Shown here: positions 16,398 to 25,401 of the stretch, one piece after another | How positions within the stretch are numbered: the stretch's first letter is position 1 | Layout of the letters: the number at the start of each line of letters is the position of its first letter | Assembly (NCBI RefSeq): GCF_026005215.1 | Contig: NZ_BPMA01000016.1 | Coordinates: forward strand, 102,242-166,241 | Direction of reading: 5' to 3' | Origin: Capnocytophaga catalasegens | GTDB lineage: Bacteria > Bacteroidota > Bacteroidia > Flavobacteriales > Flavobacteriaceae | Length of the DNA: 64,000 bases | Translations under genes and position numbers: made by a program | The notes under the pieces: model-generated | What the model was told of the DNA's origin: nothing | The model's input: the letters and a program-made list of their open reading frames with translations, nothing else | Databases searched by the model: none

Positions 16398-16826
16398 ATG
16401 ACCATACAAGAAATTCAAAATGAAATTGTAGCCGATTTTTCTCTGTTTGACAATTGGGAAGAACGCTACAATTATATGATTGATTTAGGTAAATCATTAC
16501 CTCTGATTGACTCCAAATACAAAGACGAACAACATCTTATAAAAGGTTGTCAAAGCCAGGTTTGGCTACATGCTGAACTTAAAGATACAAAAGTGATACT
16601 TACTGCCGATAGTGATGCTATTATTACCAAAGGAATTATCGCTATTCTAATACGGATATTTTCAGGACAAACTCCCGAAGATATTCTCTCTGTTGATATG
16701 CAATTCATTGATACCATTGGACTAAAAGAACATCTCTCACCCACACGAGCCAACGGACTTGTCAGTATGATTCAGCAAATAAAACTCTATGCGAAAGCCT
16801 TTCAAACACTTAATAATTCAAAATAA
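16398..16826 (+). CDS. sufE: Fe-S assembly sulfur acceptor SufE
   Basis: A 142-aa cytosolic sulfur-transfer protein that takes persulfide from the cysteine desulfurase SufS and passes it to the SUF scaffold. The catalytic Cys is in IKGCQSQVW (near residue 51), and LSPTRANGL near the C-terminus is typical. It forms a two-gene unit with the DUF59 protein that starts 1 nt after its stop. The other suf genes are not in this window. Confidence 0.93.
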   Translation: MTIQEIQNEIVADFSLFDNWEERYNYMIDLGKSLPLIDSKYKDEQHLIKGCQSQVWLHAELKDTKVILTADSDAIITKGIIAILIRIFSGQTPEDILSVDMQFIDTIGLKEHLSPTRANGLVSMIQQIKLYAKAFQTLNNSK

Positions 16827-16827
16827 T

Positions 16828-17154
16828 ATGCAAGAAAATACTATTGATACAGAACAAATTGGAGAAAAAATAGTCGAAGTACTACGTACTATTTATGACC
16901 CTGAAATTCCTGTTGATATATACGAATTAGGGCTTATATATGATGTTTTTATCAACGAAAATTATGATGTAAAAATACTAATGACTCTCACAACACCTAA
17001 TTGTCCAGTGGCAGAGGTGCTTCCGCAAGAGGTTCAAGAGAAAGTTCGTAGCATTGACCAAATTAATAATGTGGAAATAGAGCTAACCTTCGATCCGCCC
17101 TGGAATCAAGATATGATGAGTGAAGAAGCAAAATTAGAATTAGGATTTTTGTAA
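16828..17154 (+). CDS. SufT-like DUF59/MIP18 Fe-S maturation protein
   Basis: A 108-aa protein of the MIP18/DUF59 (PaaD-like) family, which helps mature Fe-S proteins. The core VLRTIYDPEIPVDIYELGLIYDV (residues ~17-39) and TTPNCPVAEVLP with the conserved Cys, then FDPPWNQDMMSEEAK, are diagnostic. The start is the ATG directly after sufE; the longer in-frame ORF from 16789 would overlap it. The arrangement with sufE is standard in Flavobacteriia. Confidence 0.9.
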   Translation: MQENTIDTEQIGEKIVEVLRTIYDPEIPVDIYELGLIYDVFINENYDVKILMTLTTPNCPVAEVLPQEVQEKVRSIDQINNVEIELTFDPPWNQDMMSEEAKLELGFL

Positions 17155-17338
17155 TCTACTCAAAAGCCCAATTATATCAACTCATACCTTTTCTATAATG
17201 AAATTGTTATAGTTTCATTGTCAAAACAAAAAGATATTTAATTCTCAATATTATCAAACTTTGTTTTAATGTCTAATTTTTTATACGATGACTTACAAAA
17301 ATATTCAATTAAAGTTTTTTTGTATAAATAAAAATCCG

Positions 17339-17346
17339 TACCTTAG
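17339..17346 (+). promoter_or_regulatory. Probable promoter -7 box of the pdhA operon
   Basis: TACCTTAG matches TAnnTTTG at all but one fixed position, 48 nt before pdhA. The rest of the 239-bp gap (17155-17393) shows nothing else recognisable. Confidence 0.5.
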
Positions 17347-17393
17347 CGCCCTCAAACACAAAAAGAATAATTATCATTTTATAATATAAAGAA

Positions 17394-18392
17394 ATGAAAA
17401 AAATTGATAAGAAAGTGTACCTAAAATGGTACGAAGATATGCTCTTTTGGAGAAAGTTTGAAGATAAATTGGCAGCAGTTTATATTCAACAAAAAGTCAG
17501 AGGTTTTTTGCATTTGTACAACGGACAAGAAGCAATAGTTGCGGGTTGTATGCATGTTATTGACCCGACCAAAGACAAAATGATTACTGCGTACAGAAAT
17601 CACGTACATCCAATTGCTTTGGGGGTTGACCCACGAAGAATTATGGCAGAATTGTACGGAAAACAAACAGGAACTTCACACGGATTGGGTGGTTCGATGC
17701 ATATTTTCTCCAAAGAACACAATTTCTATGGAGGACACGGAATAGTTGGAGGACAAATACCGTTGGGTGCAGGACTTGCTTTTGCAGACAAATATTTTGG
17801 CAGAGATGCAGTAACGCTTACTTTTATGGGAGATGGTGCTACACGTCAAGGGTCTTTACATGAAACATTCAATATGGCTATGAACTGGAAACTTCCTGTA
17901 GTTTTCATTTGTGAGAATAACCATTATGCTATGGGAACTTCTGTTGAAAGAACTGCTAATCACCCTGATATTTGGAAACTTGGATTAGGTTACGAAATGC
18001 CTTGTGCTCCTGTCGATGGAATGAATCCTGCAAGTGTTGCAGAAGCTGTTTTTGAAGCTGTTGAAAGAGCTCGAAGAGGTGATGGTCCTACGTTTCTTGA
18101 TATTCGTACTTATCGATATAGAGGACATTCTATGTCCGATGCTCAGCATTATCGTACCAAAGAAGAAGTAGAAGAATACAAAAAAATAGATCCAATTACA
18201 CAAGTTCTTGATGTGATTAAAGCTAAAAAATATGCTACAGATGCTGAAATTGAAGCTATTGACGAGCGTGTGAAAGAGAGAGTGGCAGAATGTGAAAAAT
18301 TTGCCGAAGAGTCACCTTTCCCTACCAAAGAAGTAATGTACGATGTAGTGTATCAACAAAATAATTATCCTTTTTTACCTCATAAATTATAA
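17394..18392 (+). CDS. pdhA: Pyruvate dehydrogenase E1 component, alpha subunit
   Basis: A 332-aa thiamine-diphosphate enzyme subunit of the pyruvate dehydrogenase complex. The ThDP motif runs from GDGATRQGS to the NN of FICENN (residues ~145-180). GGSMHIF, GGHGIVGGQIPLGAG and the phosphorylation-loop-like YRYRGHSMSD are family blocks. Length is typical for an E1 alpha. The E2 gene follows after 5 nt; the E1 beta gene is not adjacent and must lie elsewhere. Confidence 0.95.
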   Translation: MKKIDKKVYLKWYEDMLFWRKFEDKLAAVYIQQKVRGFLHLYNGQEAIVAGCMHVIDPTKDKMITAYRNHVHPIALGVDPRRIMAELYGKQTGTSHGLGGSMHIFSKEHNFYGGHGIVGGQIPLGAGLAFADKYFGRDAVTLTFMGDGATRQGSLHETFNMAMNWKLPVVFICENNHYAMGTSVERTANHPDIWKLGLGYEMPCAPVDGMNPASVAEAVFEAVERARRGDGPTFLDIRTYRYRGHSMSDAQHYRTKEEVEEYKKIDPITQVLDVIKAKKYATDAEIEAIDERVKERVAECEKFAEESPFPTKEVMYDVVYQQNNYPFLPHKL

Positions 18393-18397
18393 TAAAA

Positions 18398-19996
18398 ATG
18401 GCAGAAATTGTTAATATGCCGCGACTAAGCGACACAATGGAAGAAGGAGTCGTTGCCAAATGGCTCAAAAAAGTAGGAGACAAAGTAAATGAAGGCGATA
18501 TTTTGGCAGAAATTGAAACTGACAAAGCCACAATGGAATTTGAATCTTTCCATTCAGGAATATTATTATATATAGGGCTAAAAGAAGGAGAAACTGCTCC
18601 TGTAGATTCACTTTTAGCAATTATCGGAAAAGAAGGAGAAGATATTTCGGCTCTAATAGGAGGTTCTGCATCTTCTGCACCAAAAGTTGAAACTTTACCA
18701 ACAGAAACACTCGCAAAAGAAGAAAAATTGGATCAATCTGTTGCTGCTCCTGCTGGCGTTGAAATAGTTACAATGCCACGATTAAGCGATACAATGACCG
18801 AAGGAACTGTAGCTACTTGGCTTAAAAAAGTAGGAGACAAAGTAAATGAAGGTGATATTCTGGCAGAAATTGAAACTGACAAAGCCACAATGGAATTTGA
18901 ATCATTTCATTCAGGAACATTGTTATATATAGGTATCAAAGAAGGAGAATCGGCTCCTGTTGATTCGCTTTTGGCTATTATAGGTCCTGCAGGAACTGAT
19001 GTAAGTGCATTGGTAGCTGGTGGGGCAAAACCAGTTGCTACACCTGTTTCTTCCGAAGTAAAAACGGAAACTAAGCAAGAATCTACATCTGTTGCTACCC
19101 CAATAAATGATGTGAACGGACGTGTTTTTGCTTCGCCTTTGGCAAAAAAAATAGCCCAAGATAAAGGTATAAATCTATCACAAATAAAAGGAACAGGCGA
19201 AAACGGACGTATTACTAAAAAAGATGTTGAAGGCTTTACCCCTTCTGTAAGTGCTTCTGTATCAGTAGAGAGTAAAACTTCCGCAGTAGTAACTCCTTTT
19301 GTACCTACTGGACAAGAGGCTATTCAAGAAGTGAAAAATTCGCAAATGCGTAAAACGATTGCTAAACGCCTTTCGGAATCCAAATTTACAGCACCACATT
19401 ATTATCTTACTATTGAAATTGATATGGACAACGCAATGGCATCACGTACTCAAATTAACAATTTGCCCGATACCAAAATTTCGTTCAATGATATGGTTGT
19501 GAAGGCTTGTGCAATGGCTTTGAAAAAACATCCGCAAGTGAATACTTCTTGGAAAGGAGATATTACTCTTTACAATCAGCACGTACATATTGGAGTGGCT
19601 GTGGCAGTAGAAGATGGCTTAGTAGTGCCTGTGTTACGTTTTACGGATGCTATGAGTTTAACTCAAATAGGAACACAAGTGAAAGATTTGGCAGGTCGAG
19701 CTCGAAACAAAAAACTAACTCCTGCTGAAATGGAAGGAAGTACATTCACGGTGTCTAATTTAGGAATGTTTGGAATTGAAGAATTTACATCAATTATCAA
19801 TCAACCTAACTCTGCTATCTTGTCTGTGGGAGCTATCGTAGAGAAACCCGTAGTAAAACAAGGACAAATTGTGATAGGACATACAATGAAAGTTACTTTG
19901 GCGTGCGATCATCGTACTGTTGATGGAGCAACAGGAGCTCAATTCTTACAAACACTCAAATCTTTTGTCGAAAATCCTGTTACAATGTTGGCGTAA
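18398..19996 (+). CDS. Pyruvate dehydrogenase E2 (dihydrolipoamide acetyltransferase)
   Basis: A 532-aa E2 core subunit with two N-terminal lipoyl domains (residues ~1-80 and ~124-203, each with the lipoylated Lys in ETDKATMEFES), a peripheral-subunit-binding domain (FASPLAKKIAQDKGI...GTGENGRITKKDVE, ~243-280) and the catalytic domain ending in DHRTVDGATGAQFL with the active-site His. The two lipoyl domains are almost identical in DNA as well as protein over ~90 bp, which suggests recent duplication or gene conversion. It is co-transcribed with pdhA and followed by a terminator. Confidence 0.95.
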   Translation: MAEIVNMPRLSDTMEEGVVAKWLKKVGDKVNEGDILAEIETDKATMEFESFHSGILLYIGLKEGETAPVDSLLAIIGKEGEDISALIGGSASSAPKVETLPTETLAKEEKLDQSVAAPAGVEIVTMPRLSDTMTEGTVATWLKKVGDKVNEGDILAEIETDKATMEFESFHSGTLLYIGIKEGESAPVDSLLAIIGPAGTDVSALVAGGAKPVATPVSSEVKTETKQESTSVATPINDVNGRVFASPLAKKIAQDKGINLSQIKGTGENGRITKKDVEGFTPSVSASVSVESKTSAVVTPFVPTGQEAIQEVKNSQMRKTIAKRLSESKFTAPHYYLTIEIDMDNAMASRTQINNLPDTKISFNDMVVKACAMALKKHPQVNTSWKGDITLYNQHVHIGVAVAVEDGLVVPVLRFTDAMSLTQIGTQVKDLAGRARNKKLTPAEMEGSTFTVSNLGMFGIEEFTSIINQPNSAILSVGAIVEKPVVKQGQIVIGHTMKVTLACDHRTVDGATGAQFLQTLKSFVENPVTMLA

Positions 19997-20027
19997 TTGG
20001 AATAGTTAAATTTTTTATATGATATTA

Positions 20028-20065
20028 AAACTCTCTAAGTTAAAATATACTTGGGGAGTTTTTGT
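20028..20065 (+). terminator. Terminator of the pdhA-E2 operon
   Basis: A 13-bp stem with two G-U pairs (20028-20040 with 20049-20061) is followed by a T-rich run. Confidence 0.75.
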
Positions 20066-20080
20066 TTTCTAAAAAAATCG

Positions 20081-20088
20081 TATCTTTG
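20081..20088 (+). promoter_or_regulatory. Promoter -7 box of the SDR operon
   Basis: TATCTTTG is an exact consensus match, 17 nt before the SDR start codon. Confidence 0.7.
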
Positions 20089-20105
20089 TTATTCATTTTT
20101 AACTG

Positions 20106-20789
20106 ATGAAAAAAAATATTATTATAACAGGGACAAGTAGAGGAATAGGTTTTTGTACAGCAGAATTATTAGCAAAAATGGGGCATAACCTGCTTTGTTT
20201 ATCTCGAAATATTATTTCTACAGAGCTTTTGAAACTTCCTAATGTTATGTCTTTACAAGTAGATTTGTCTTGTGATAAAGATTTTGAGAAAATCACACAT
20301 TTTGTTAAACATAATTGGAATAAAGTAGATGTACTTATTAACAACGCAGGAATATTGATAAATAAACCTTTTTCTGAACTTTCACCGGAAGATTTTGTAA
20401 AAACATATCAAGTCAATGTTTTTGCAGTAGCAAGACTTGTACAGATAGTTTTACCCTTTATGAAAAAAGATGCTAATGTGCTGAATATTAGCAGTATGGG
20501 AGGAGTGCAAGGAAGTGTGAAATTTGCGGGTTTAGCAGCATATTCTTCATCAAAAGGAGCTTTGATTACTTTGACAGAATTATTAGCTGAGGAATATAAA
20601 GAACAAGATATTACCTTTAATGTATTAGCTTTGGGAGCTGTACAAACTCAAATGCTTCAAGAGGCTTTTCCTTCTTTGCAAGTTCAAACTAAGCCTGAAC
20701 AAATAGCAGCCTACATAACCGATTTTGTTCTTGAAAAATATAAATTGTTTAATGGAAAAATATTGCAAGTAGCTAATTCTACTCCGTAA
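20106..20789 (+). CDS. Short-chain dehydrogenase/reductase
   Basis: A 227-aa classical SDR. It has the NAD(P) motif TGTSRGIGF (TGxxxGIG), INNAGIL, and the catalytic Tyr-x3-Lys in YSSSKGA. The residues after the glycine motif (CLSRN) suggest an NADPH preference of the 3-oxoacyl-ACP-reductase type, but the substrate is not identifiable. The downstream EEP-family gene starts 26 nt after its stop and is probably co-transcribed. Confidence 0.88.
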   Translation: MKKNIIITGTSRGIGFCTAELLAKMGHNLLCLSRNIISTELLKLPNVMSLQVDLSCDKDFEKITHFVKHNWNKVDVLINNAGILINKPFSELSPEDFVKTYQVNVFAVARLVQIVLPFMKKDANVLNISSMGGVQGSVKFAGLAAYSSSKGALITLTELLAEEYKEQDITFNVLALGAVQTQMLQEAFPSLQVQTKPEQIAAYITDFVLEKYKLFNGKILQVANSTP

Positions 20790-20815
20790 AAAATTAGAAT
20801 AAAAAAATAGTAATT

Positions 20816-21637
20816 ATGAAACGTATTGTGTTTATTTTTAGTTTGTTATCTGTGATATGTTCTGCACAAGAATTTGTTGTAATGACATATAATATTCGTT
20901 GTGATACTCCGCAAGATGGTGTTAATTCGTGGTCAGAAGGTAATAGAAAAGAAAGGGCTCTTACCTTAATTACTGAGCAACAACCTGCTATTTTGGGTGT
21001 ACAAGAAGCTTTGTATAATCAGGTAGAAGATTTAGAAACTAAACTTGCTGAATATCAGCGAATAGGAGTGGGGAGAGATGATGGTAACAAAAAAGGAGAA
21101 CATATGGCTCTGTTTTTTAGAAAAGATATGTTTAAACTACTTGATAGTGGAAATTTTTGGCTTTCTCAAACTCCCGAAATTCCTTCAAAAGGCTGGGATG
21201 CGACTTGTTGTAATCGGATATGTACATGGGTAAAATTACAATATGCAGGTCGAGAATTTTTCGTATTCAATACACATTTTGATCACGAAGGGCAGCAAGC
21301 ACAACAGCAAAGTGCTAAACTAATTCTTCAAAAAATAAAAGAAATTGCTAAGAAAAAACCCGTAATTCTGATGGGAGATTTCAATATGACACCTGATAAT
21401 CTTTCGGTTCAGTTGATTGCTAAAAAGCTATACGATACTCGCTATGTAGCTTCAGAAGAAATAAAAAACAAAGGAACTTTCAATGCTTTTCGCACCAACG
21501 AACCACTCAAAGGACATATAGACTATATTTTTACAACTCCTGATATAAAAACAATTCACTACCAAATAATAGATAAGTTAATAGATAAGTTGTACCCATC
21601 AGACCATTTGCCTGTGGTTGTTACTTTGAAATTGTAA
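20816..21637 (+). CDS. Exported endonuclease/exonuclease/phosphatase-family protein
   Basis: A 273-aa exported protein: the signal peptide (residues 1-18, ending CSAQ) precedes an EEP domain with MTYNIRCD, GVQEAL (metal-binding Glu), FNTHFDHEG, MGDFNMTPD and the C-terminal SDHLPVVV with the catalytic Asp-His. Members of this exported group are phosphodiesterases or sugar-phosphate and lipid phosphatases; the substrate is open. It converges on rsmD with only 2 nt between the stops and no hairpin seen. Confidence 0.9.
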   Translation: MKRIVFIFSLLSVICSAQEFVVMTYNIRCDTPQDGVNSWSEGNRKERALTLITEQQPAILGVQEALYNQVEDLETKLAEYQRIGVGRDDGNKKGEHMALFFRKDMFKLLDSGNFWLSQTPEIPSKGWDATCCNRICTWVKLQYAGREFFVFNTHFDHEGQQAQQQSAKLILQKIKEIAKKKPVILMGDFNMTPDNLSVQLIAKKLYDTRYVASEEIKNKGTFNAFRTNEPLKGHIDYIFTTPDIKTIHYQIIDKLIDKLYPSDHLPVVVTLKL

Positions 21638-21639
21638 TT

Positions 21640-22185
21640 TTATTGTGACTGATTCTTGAAAAAACTAAGTATACATCCTCCATACTTTTTACAATAGGAA
21701 AAATTAGGGACATCTGAAAGGTCTGTATGTATAGAATGTTCTACAATTAACATACCTTCATCTTCTAATAAATTACGTTTGAATATAAGAGAAATTATTT
21801 TTGAAAATAATTCCATAGAAAATTCATATGGAGGATCTGCAAAAATAATATCGTATTGCGCATTTGTTTTTTCCAAAAAAATATAAACATCGGCTTTAAC
21901 AGCTTGAATATCAAAATCTAATTCGTTTGCTGTTTTTTGGATAAATTTGATACAAGAGATATCTGAGTCAACAGAAGTAATATGAGTTGTACCACGACTG
22001 GCAAATTCGTAGCTGATATTGCCTGTTCCAGCAAATAAATCTAAAACACAAATGTCATCAAAGAAAAAATGATTATTCAAAATATTGAATAATGCTTCTT
22101 TGGCAAAATCAGTTGTAGGTCTTACGGGGAGTTTGGACGGAGCTATAATTCTTTTTCCTTTGTTTTTACCAGAAATAATTCTCAT
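21640..22185 (-). CDS. rsmD: 16S rRNA (guanine-N2-966) methyltransferase RsmD
   Basis: A 181-aa SAM methyltransferase that modifies G966 of 16S rRNA. MRIISGKNKGKRI and RPTTDFAKEALFNIL form the family N-terminus, VLDLFAGTGNISYEFASRG is motif I, and FADPPY is motif IV. It follows the DUF3822 gene by 7 nt, forming the usual flavobacterial cluster. Confidence 0.95.
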   Translation of the reverse strand: MRIISGKNKGKRIIAPSKLPVRPTTDFAKEALFNILNNHFFFDDICVLDLFAGTGNISYEFASRGTTHITSVDSDISCIKFIQKTANELDFDIQAVKADVYIFLEKTNAQYDIIFADPPYEFSMELFSKIISLIFKRNLLEDEGMLIVEHSIHTDLSDVPNFSYCKKYGGCILSFFKNQSQ

Positions 22186-22192
22186 AATATCA

Positions 22193-23029
22193 TTAAAATG
22201 AGTGAGTTAATATAAAGTTTTGTCTAGCAAGTGTAGTGTCCATATTTTGGCAAAACGGATTGTTTTTCTGTGGAGGCAAAAAATAAATATATCGGATGTA
22301 GTTATAAATAACGCGATATTTATCAGAATTTCGTATAATATCTCCCAATAAATAAATTGGAATAGTTTCGGTGTCAATTTCATATTGTTCCAATGAAAAA
22401 AGGAGATAATACAACATATCCATTTCGGTTTCAAACATAAATCGATTGAAAAAAACTAATTTTTGTTGTTGAAAAATAATTAAATGAAAAGCATTTTTTT
22501 CAAAATGTGCATATATGGCTTCTTTTTTCAAACTATTATGCATTAACAATACACGAAGTAGTTGGGTTGTAAAGTGTTGATACTCAAATATCCCATAAGT
22601 TTCTCGCAGAATATTATTGATAGGTGTATTTGGAATATATACATTGACGGAATTTAGGTCAGCAAATTCGTCATGGCTAATAATTTCGTTGTTATAGGTT
22701 TTAATATTGAATTTAAGGTATTGAACCAAATTATTTGTACCAAACAGAATCTTAGGAATGAAAGCAAAATCAGGATTATTATGTAAAACTTGAATTGTAT
22801 CAAAATCTTGTCGAAGCCCATTTTCTTCTCGCAAGAATTTTTTAATTTCTTCCTGAATAATAATTGTAGGCATAGACGGATTTAACGATAAACTATATAT
22901 TGATTCAATACAGCTTAACGCAGGATTAAAGATGCAAAAAGAAAGCCCATCCAAGTTTATTTGAATGGACAGTCTCTTGAAATTGATAGATAAAGAATTA
23001 TTTTTTGTTATCTTTGTTGATTTTTGCAT
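22193..23029 (-). CDS. DUF3822 family protein
   Basis: A 278-aa protein matching the DUF3822 family by its context (directly upstream of rsmD) and by its overall plan, an actin/hexokinase-like fold with an N-terminal LSIQINLDGLSFCIFN strand pair and NVYIPNTPINNIL. The biochemical role is unknown. I use ATG 23029 (MQKSTKITKN); another ATG at 23053 is possible. Either way it overlaps the end of the upstream membrane-protein gene by 32-56 nt, so it is translationally coupled. Confidence 0.82.
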   Translation of the reverse strand: MQKSTKITKNNSLSINFKRLSIQINLDGLSFCIFNPALSCIESIYSLSLNPSMPTIIIQEEIKKFLREENGLRQDFDTIQVLHNNPDFAFIPKILFGTNNLVQYLKFNIKTYNNEIISHDEFADLNSVNVYIPNTPINNILRETYGIFEYQHFTTQLLRVLLMHNSLKKEAIYAHFEKNAFHLIIFQQQKLVFFNRFMFETEMDMLYYLLFSLEQYEIDTETIPIYLLGDIIRNSDKYRVIYNYIRYIYFLPPQKNNPFCQNMDTTLARQNFILTHSF

Positions 23030-23669
23030 CGTAAATAGTTGGCCAATTTCCATTGTTAGATACTTCTGTAAGTGATCCCACAGAAATATATTCTCCTTTT
23101 ACGTCATTCACACCTGTCTTTTTTAGCTCGTTAGTTACTTGATCTTTATCAAGGTCGTGAAGAACAATACTTTTATTTACTTTTACCATATAAACAGGCG
23201 TTTTATAATTTCCTTTTTCAAGAACAGTTGTCTGCATTTCAAAAGTTTGATTTGGATCTTTGGCAAAAGGAACTAACTTCATGGTTTTATATCTGTCAGA
23301 GTTTTTGAACAAAGAGTCTTTGACAGGAATATATCCTAATGTATCTACAACAACCCCTTGTTTCATAACATCAATACGATAAGTTTTGTCGTATTCAACC
23401 CAACTGGTATCTCGCTGAGTAGTAATGGTAAATTTTCCGTTTTCAACAAAGTTTTCTAAATCATTGTAGGTCTTTGCATAATCTCCTTTCACTGCAAAGT
23501 GAGCGTCTTGTACATCACGAATATCTTTCAGTTTTTCAATTACCTTTGCAAAGCGGTCTTGCTTTATTCTTTCGAAACGGATAGGTCCTGTAATGGAATC
23601 GTAGATGAAATAAGCCATTACTAGGCTTGCCACCCATAGTGCAATTTGTAGAATTTTTTTCATTATCAC
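22998..23669 (-). CDS. Conserved membrane-anchored protein upstream of DUF3822
   Basis: A 223-aa protein with one N-terminal membrane anchor (ILQIALWVASLVMAYFIYD) and a soluble periplasmic or cytoplasmic part rich in charged residues. I do not recognise a named family; in Flavobacteriia a protein like this heads the rsmD cluster. It has its own -7 box at 23699-23706 and is the first gene of a three-gene operon. Confidence 0.8.
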   Translation of the reverse strand: MIMKKILQIALWVASLVMAYFIYDSITGPIRFERIKQDRFAKVIEKLKDIRDVQDAHFAVKGDYAKTYNDLENFVENGKFTITTQRDTSWVEYDKTYRIDVMKQGVVVDTLGYIPVKDSLFKNSDRYKTMKLVPFAKDPNQTFEMQTTVLEKGNYKTPVYMVKVNKSIVLHDLDKDQVTNELKKTGVNDVKGEYISVGSLTEVSNNGNWPTIYDAKINKDNKK

Positions 23670-23698
23670 TTAAATTTTATTCGACTTAAAATGTTGAG

Positions 23699-23706
23699 CA
23701 AATTTA
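23699..23706 (-). promoter_or_regulatory. Promoter -7 box of the rsmD operon
   Basis: TAAATTTG on the minus strand matches TAnnTTTG, 29 nt before the start codon at 23669. Confidence 0.6.
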
Positions 23707-23750
23707 CAAAGTTTTTTTTTGTTTGAAAACTTTTTTTGAAAAAAAATTTA

Positions 23751-23758
23751 TATTTTTG
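23751..23758 (+). promoter_or_regulatory. Promoter -7 box of the RecD-like helicase gene
   Basis: TATTTTTG matches TAnnTTTG, 17 nt before the ATG at 23776. Confidence 0.6.
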
Positions 23759-23775
23759 AAAAAATATTATTTCTG

Positions 23776-25197
23776 ATGAATCAAAACGATTTTTTTCAAA
23801 TATTTATTAAAGCACTTTTGTATAAACCTACTTCAACTCAATATATTGTTTTACAAGCGATTTCAGAATTTTTATTAGAGAAAAAATACCAAGAATCTAT
23901 TTTTGTTCTTAAAGGATTTGCAGGAACAGGTAAAACGACTATCATTGGTGCATTGGTAAGTATATTGCAAAAGACTTCGCTCAAAGTAATACTTTTGGCA
24001 CCTACTGGGCGTGCAGCTAAAGTCATTACTGAGTATTCGGGACATAAAGCATATACAATTCATAAGCATATTTATTATTCAAGATCACAGAATTCTGATG
24101 TCAATTTTGTGTTGAAAACTAACAAAAGTATCAATACTTTATATATTGTTGATGAAGCATCAATGATTTCTAATGCAACAATACTTGGCGAAAATTCGGT
24201 TTTAGATGATTTGGTTCGGTATGTATATTCGGGTACAAATTGTCGCTTGATGCTTGTGGGTGATACGGCACAACTTCCACCAGTTCATCTGGAAGAAAGT
24301 CCTGCTTTAGATTCGCAATTTCTTTCGATAGAATATCGTCGCGAGGTGAATAGTTACGAACTTACTCAAGTGGTTCGACAGAAGAAAAATTCGGGTATTT
24401 TGTACAATGCAACGCAAATTCGAGAGCAATTAACCGCCTATTTTTTTGATGATTTTACATTTGAATTGAATGGTTTTGATGATATTATTCGTTTAATTTC
24501 AGGAATTGAAATACAAGAAGCCTTAGAAACGGCATATTCTCAGTATGGAATAGAACAAACGACTTTTATTGTTCGTTCCAATAAACGAGCCTCTTTGTAC
24601 AATAAACAAATACGTAAAGTAATTTTAGGACAAGAAGAAGAACTTTCTATTGGCGATTTGCTTATGGTGGTTAAGAATAATTATTTCTGGCTTGATGCTC
24701 AATCTGAGGCAGGATTTATAGCCAATGGAGATACGATAGAAGTGCTTGATATATATCGTTTTGAACAGCTATATGGATTTGAATTTGCCGAAGTAAAGGT
24801 GCAAATGATAGATTATCCTAATCAAGAACCTTTTGATACGATTTTGCTTTTAGATGTGATTAATTCGCAGTCACCTTCACTTACTTATGAGCAGAACAAT
24901 CAACTCTATCAAGCCATTATGGAAGAATATCAGAATGAAACCTCTGGATATCGTAAGTATTTGAAAATTAAGAATAATCCTTATTTTAATGCATTACAAA
25001 TAAAATATTCGTATGCTGTTACTTGCCATAAAAGTCAAGGCGGGCAATGGGATATTGTTTTTATAGAAAAACCTTACCTGCCCGAAGGGATTACTATGGG
25101 CTATTTGCGTTGGCTTTATACAGCTATTACAAGAGCTAAAAAGAAAGTTTTTTTAATCAATTTTGAAAATCAAGATTTCCAAGAAGATGATTTTTAG
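23776..25197 (+). CDS. RecD/Dda-like SF1 DNA helicase
   Basis: A 473-aa superfamily 1 helicase. Motifs in order: Walker A GFAGTGKTT (near residue 50), VDEASMI (motif II), GDTAQLPPV (motif III), VTCHKSQGGQWD (motif V) and the C-terminal YTAITRAKKKV (motif VI). It is shorter than RecD2 and lacks an N-terminal OB domain, matching the Dda-like single-subunit helicases of Bacteroidota. No phage genes surround it, so it is probably a chromosomal repair helicase. The 204 bp after it hold nothing I recognise. Confidence 0.9.
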   Translation: MNQNDFFQIFIKALLYKPTSTQYIVLQAISEFLLEKKYQESIFVLKGFAGTGKTTIIGALVSILQKTSLKVILLAPTGRAAKVITEYSGHKAYTIHKHIYYSRSQNSDVNFVLKTNKSINTLYIVDEASMISNATILGENSVLDDLVRYVYSGTNCRLMLVGDTAQLPPVHLEESPALDSQFLSIEYRREVNSYELTQVVRQKKNSGILYNATQIREQLTAYFFDDFTFELNGFDDIIRLISGIEIQEALETAYSQYGIEQTTFIVRSNKRASLYNKQIRKVILGQEEELSIGDLLMVVKNNYFWLDAQSEAGFIANGDTIEVLDIYRFEQLYGFEFAEVKVQMIDYPNQEPFDTILLLDVINSQSPSLTYEQNNQLYQAIMEEYQNETSGYRKYLKIKNNPYFNALQIKYSYAVTCHKSQGGQWDIVFIEKPYLPEGITMGYLRWLYTAITRAKKKVFLINFENQDFQEDDF

Positions 25198-25401
25198 TAA
25201 GAATCTTTGAATTTTCTTGAACATCTATATAGCCAATGTTTTTAGAGGTGAAATAACAAAAATGATAAATCTCATAGAAAAACAAAATCCAATAATTTTA
25301 TCTTCACAACTACTGATTTTTTATAAAACAGAATATCTTATGAGTGTCTATAGTTACAATTAGCAAGCTAAATTAGGATTACTATCTGTTTTTCGTTATT
25401 G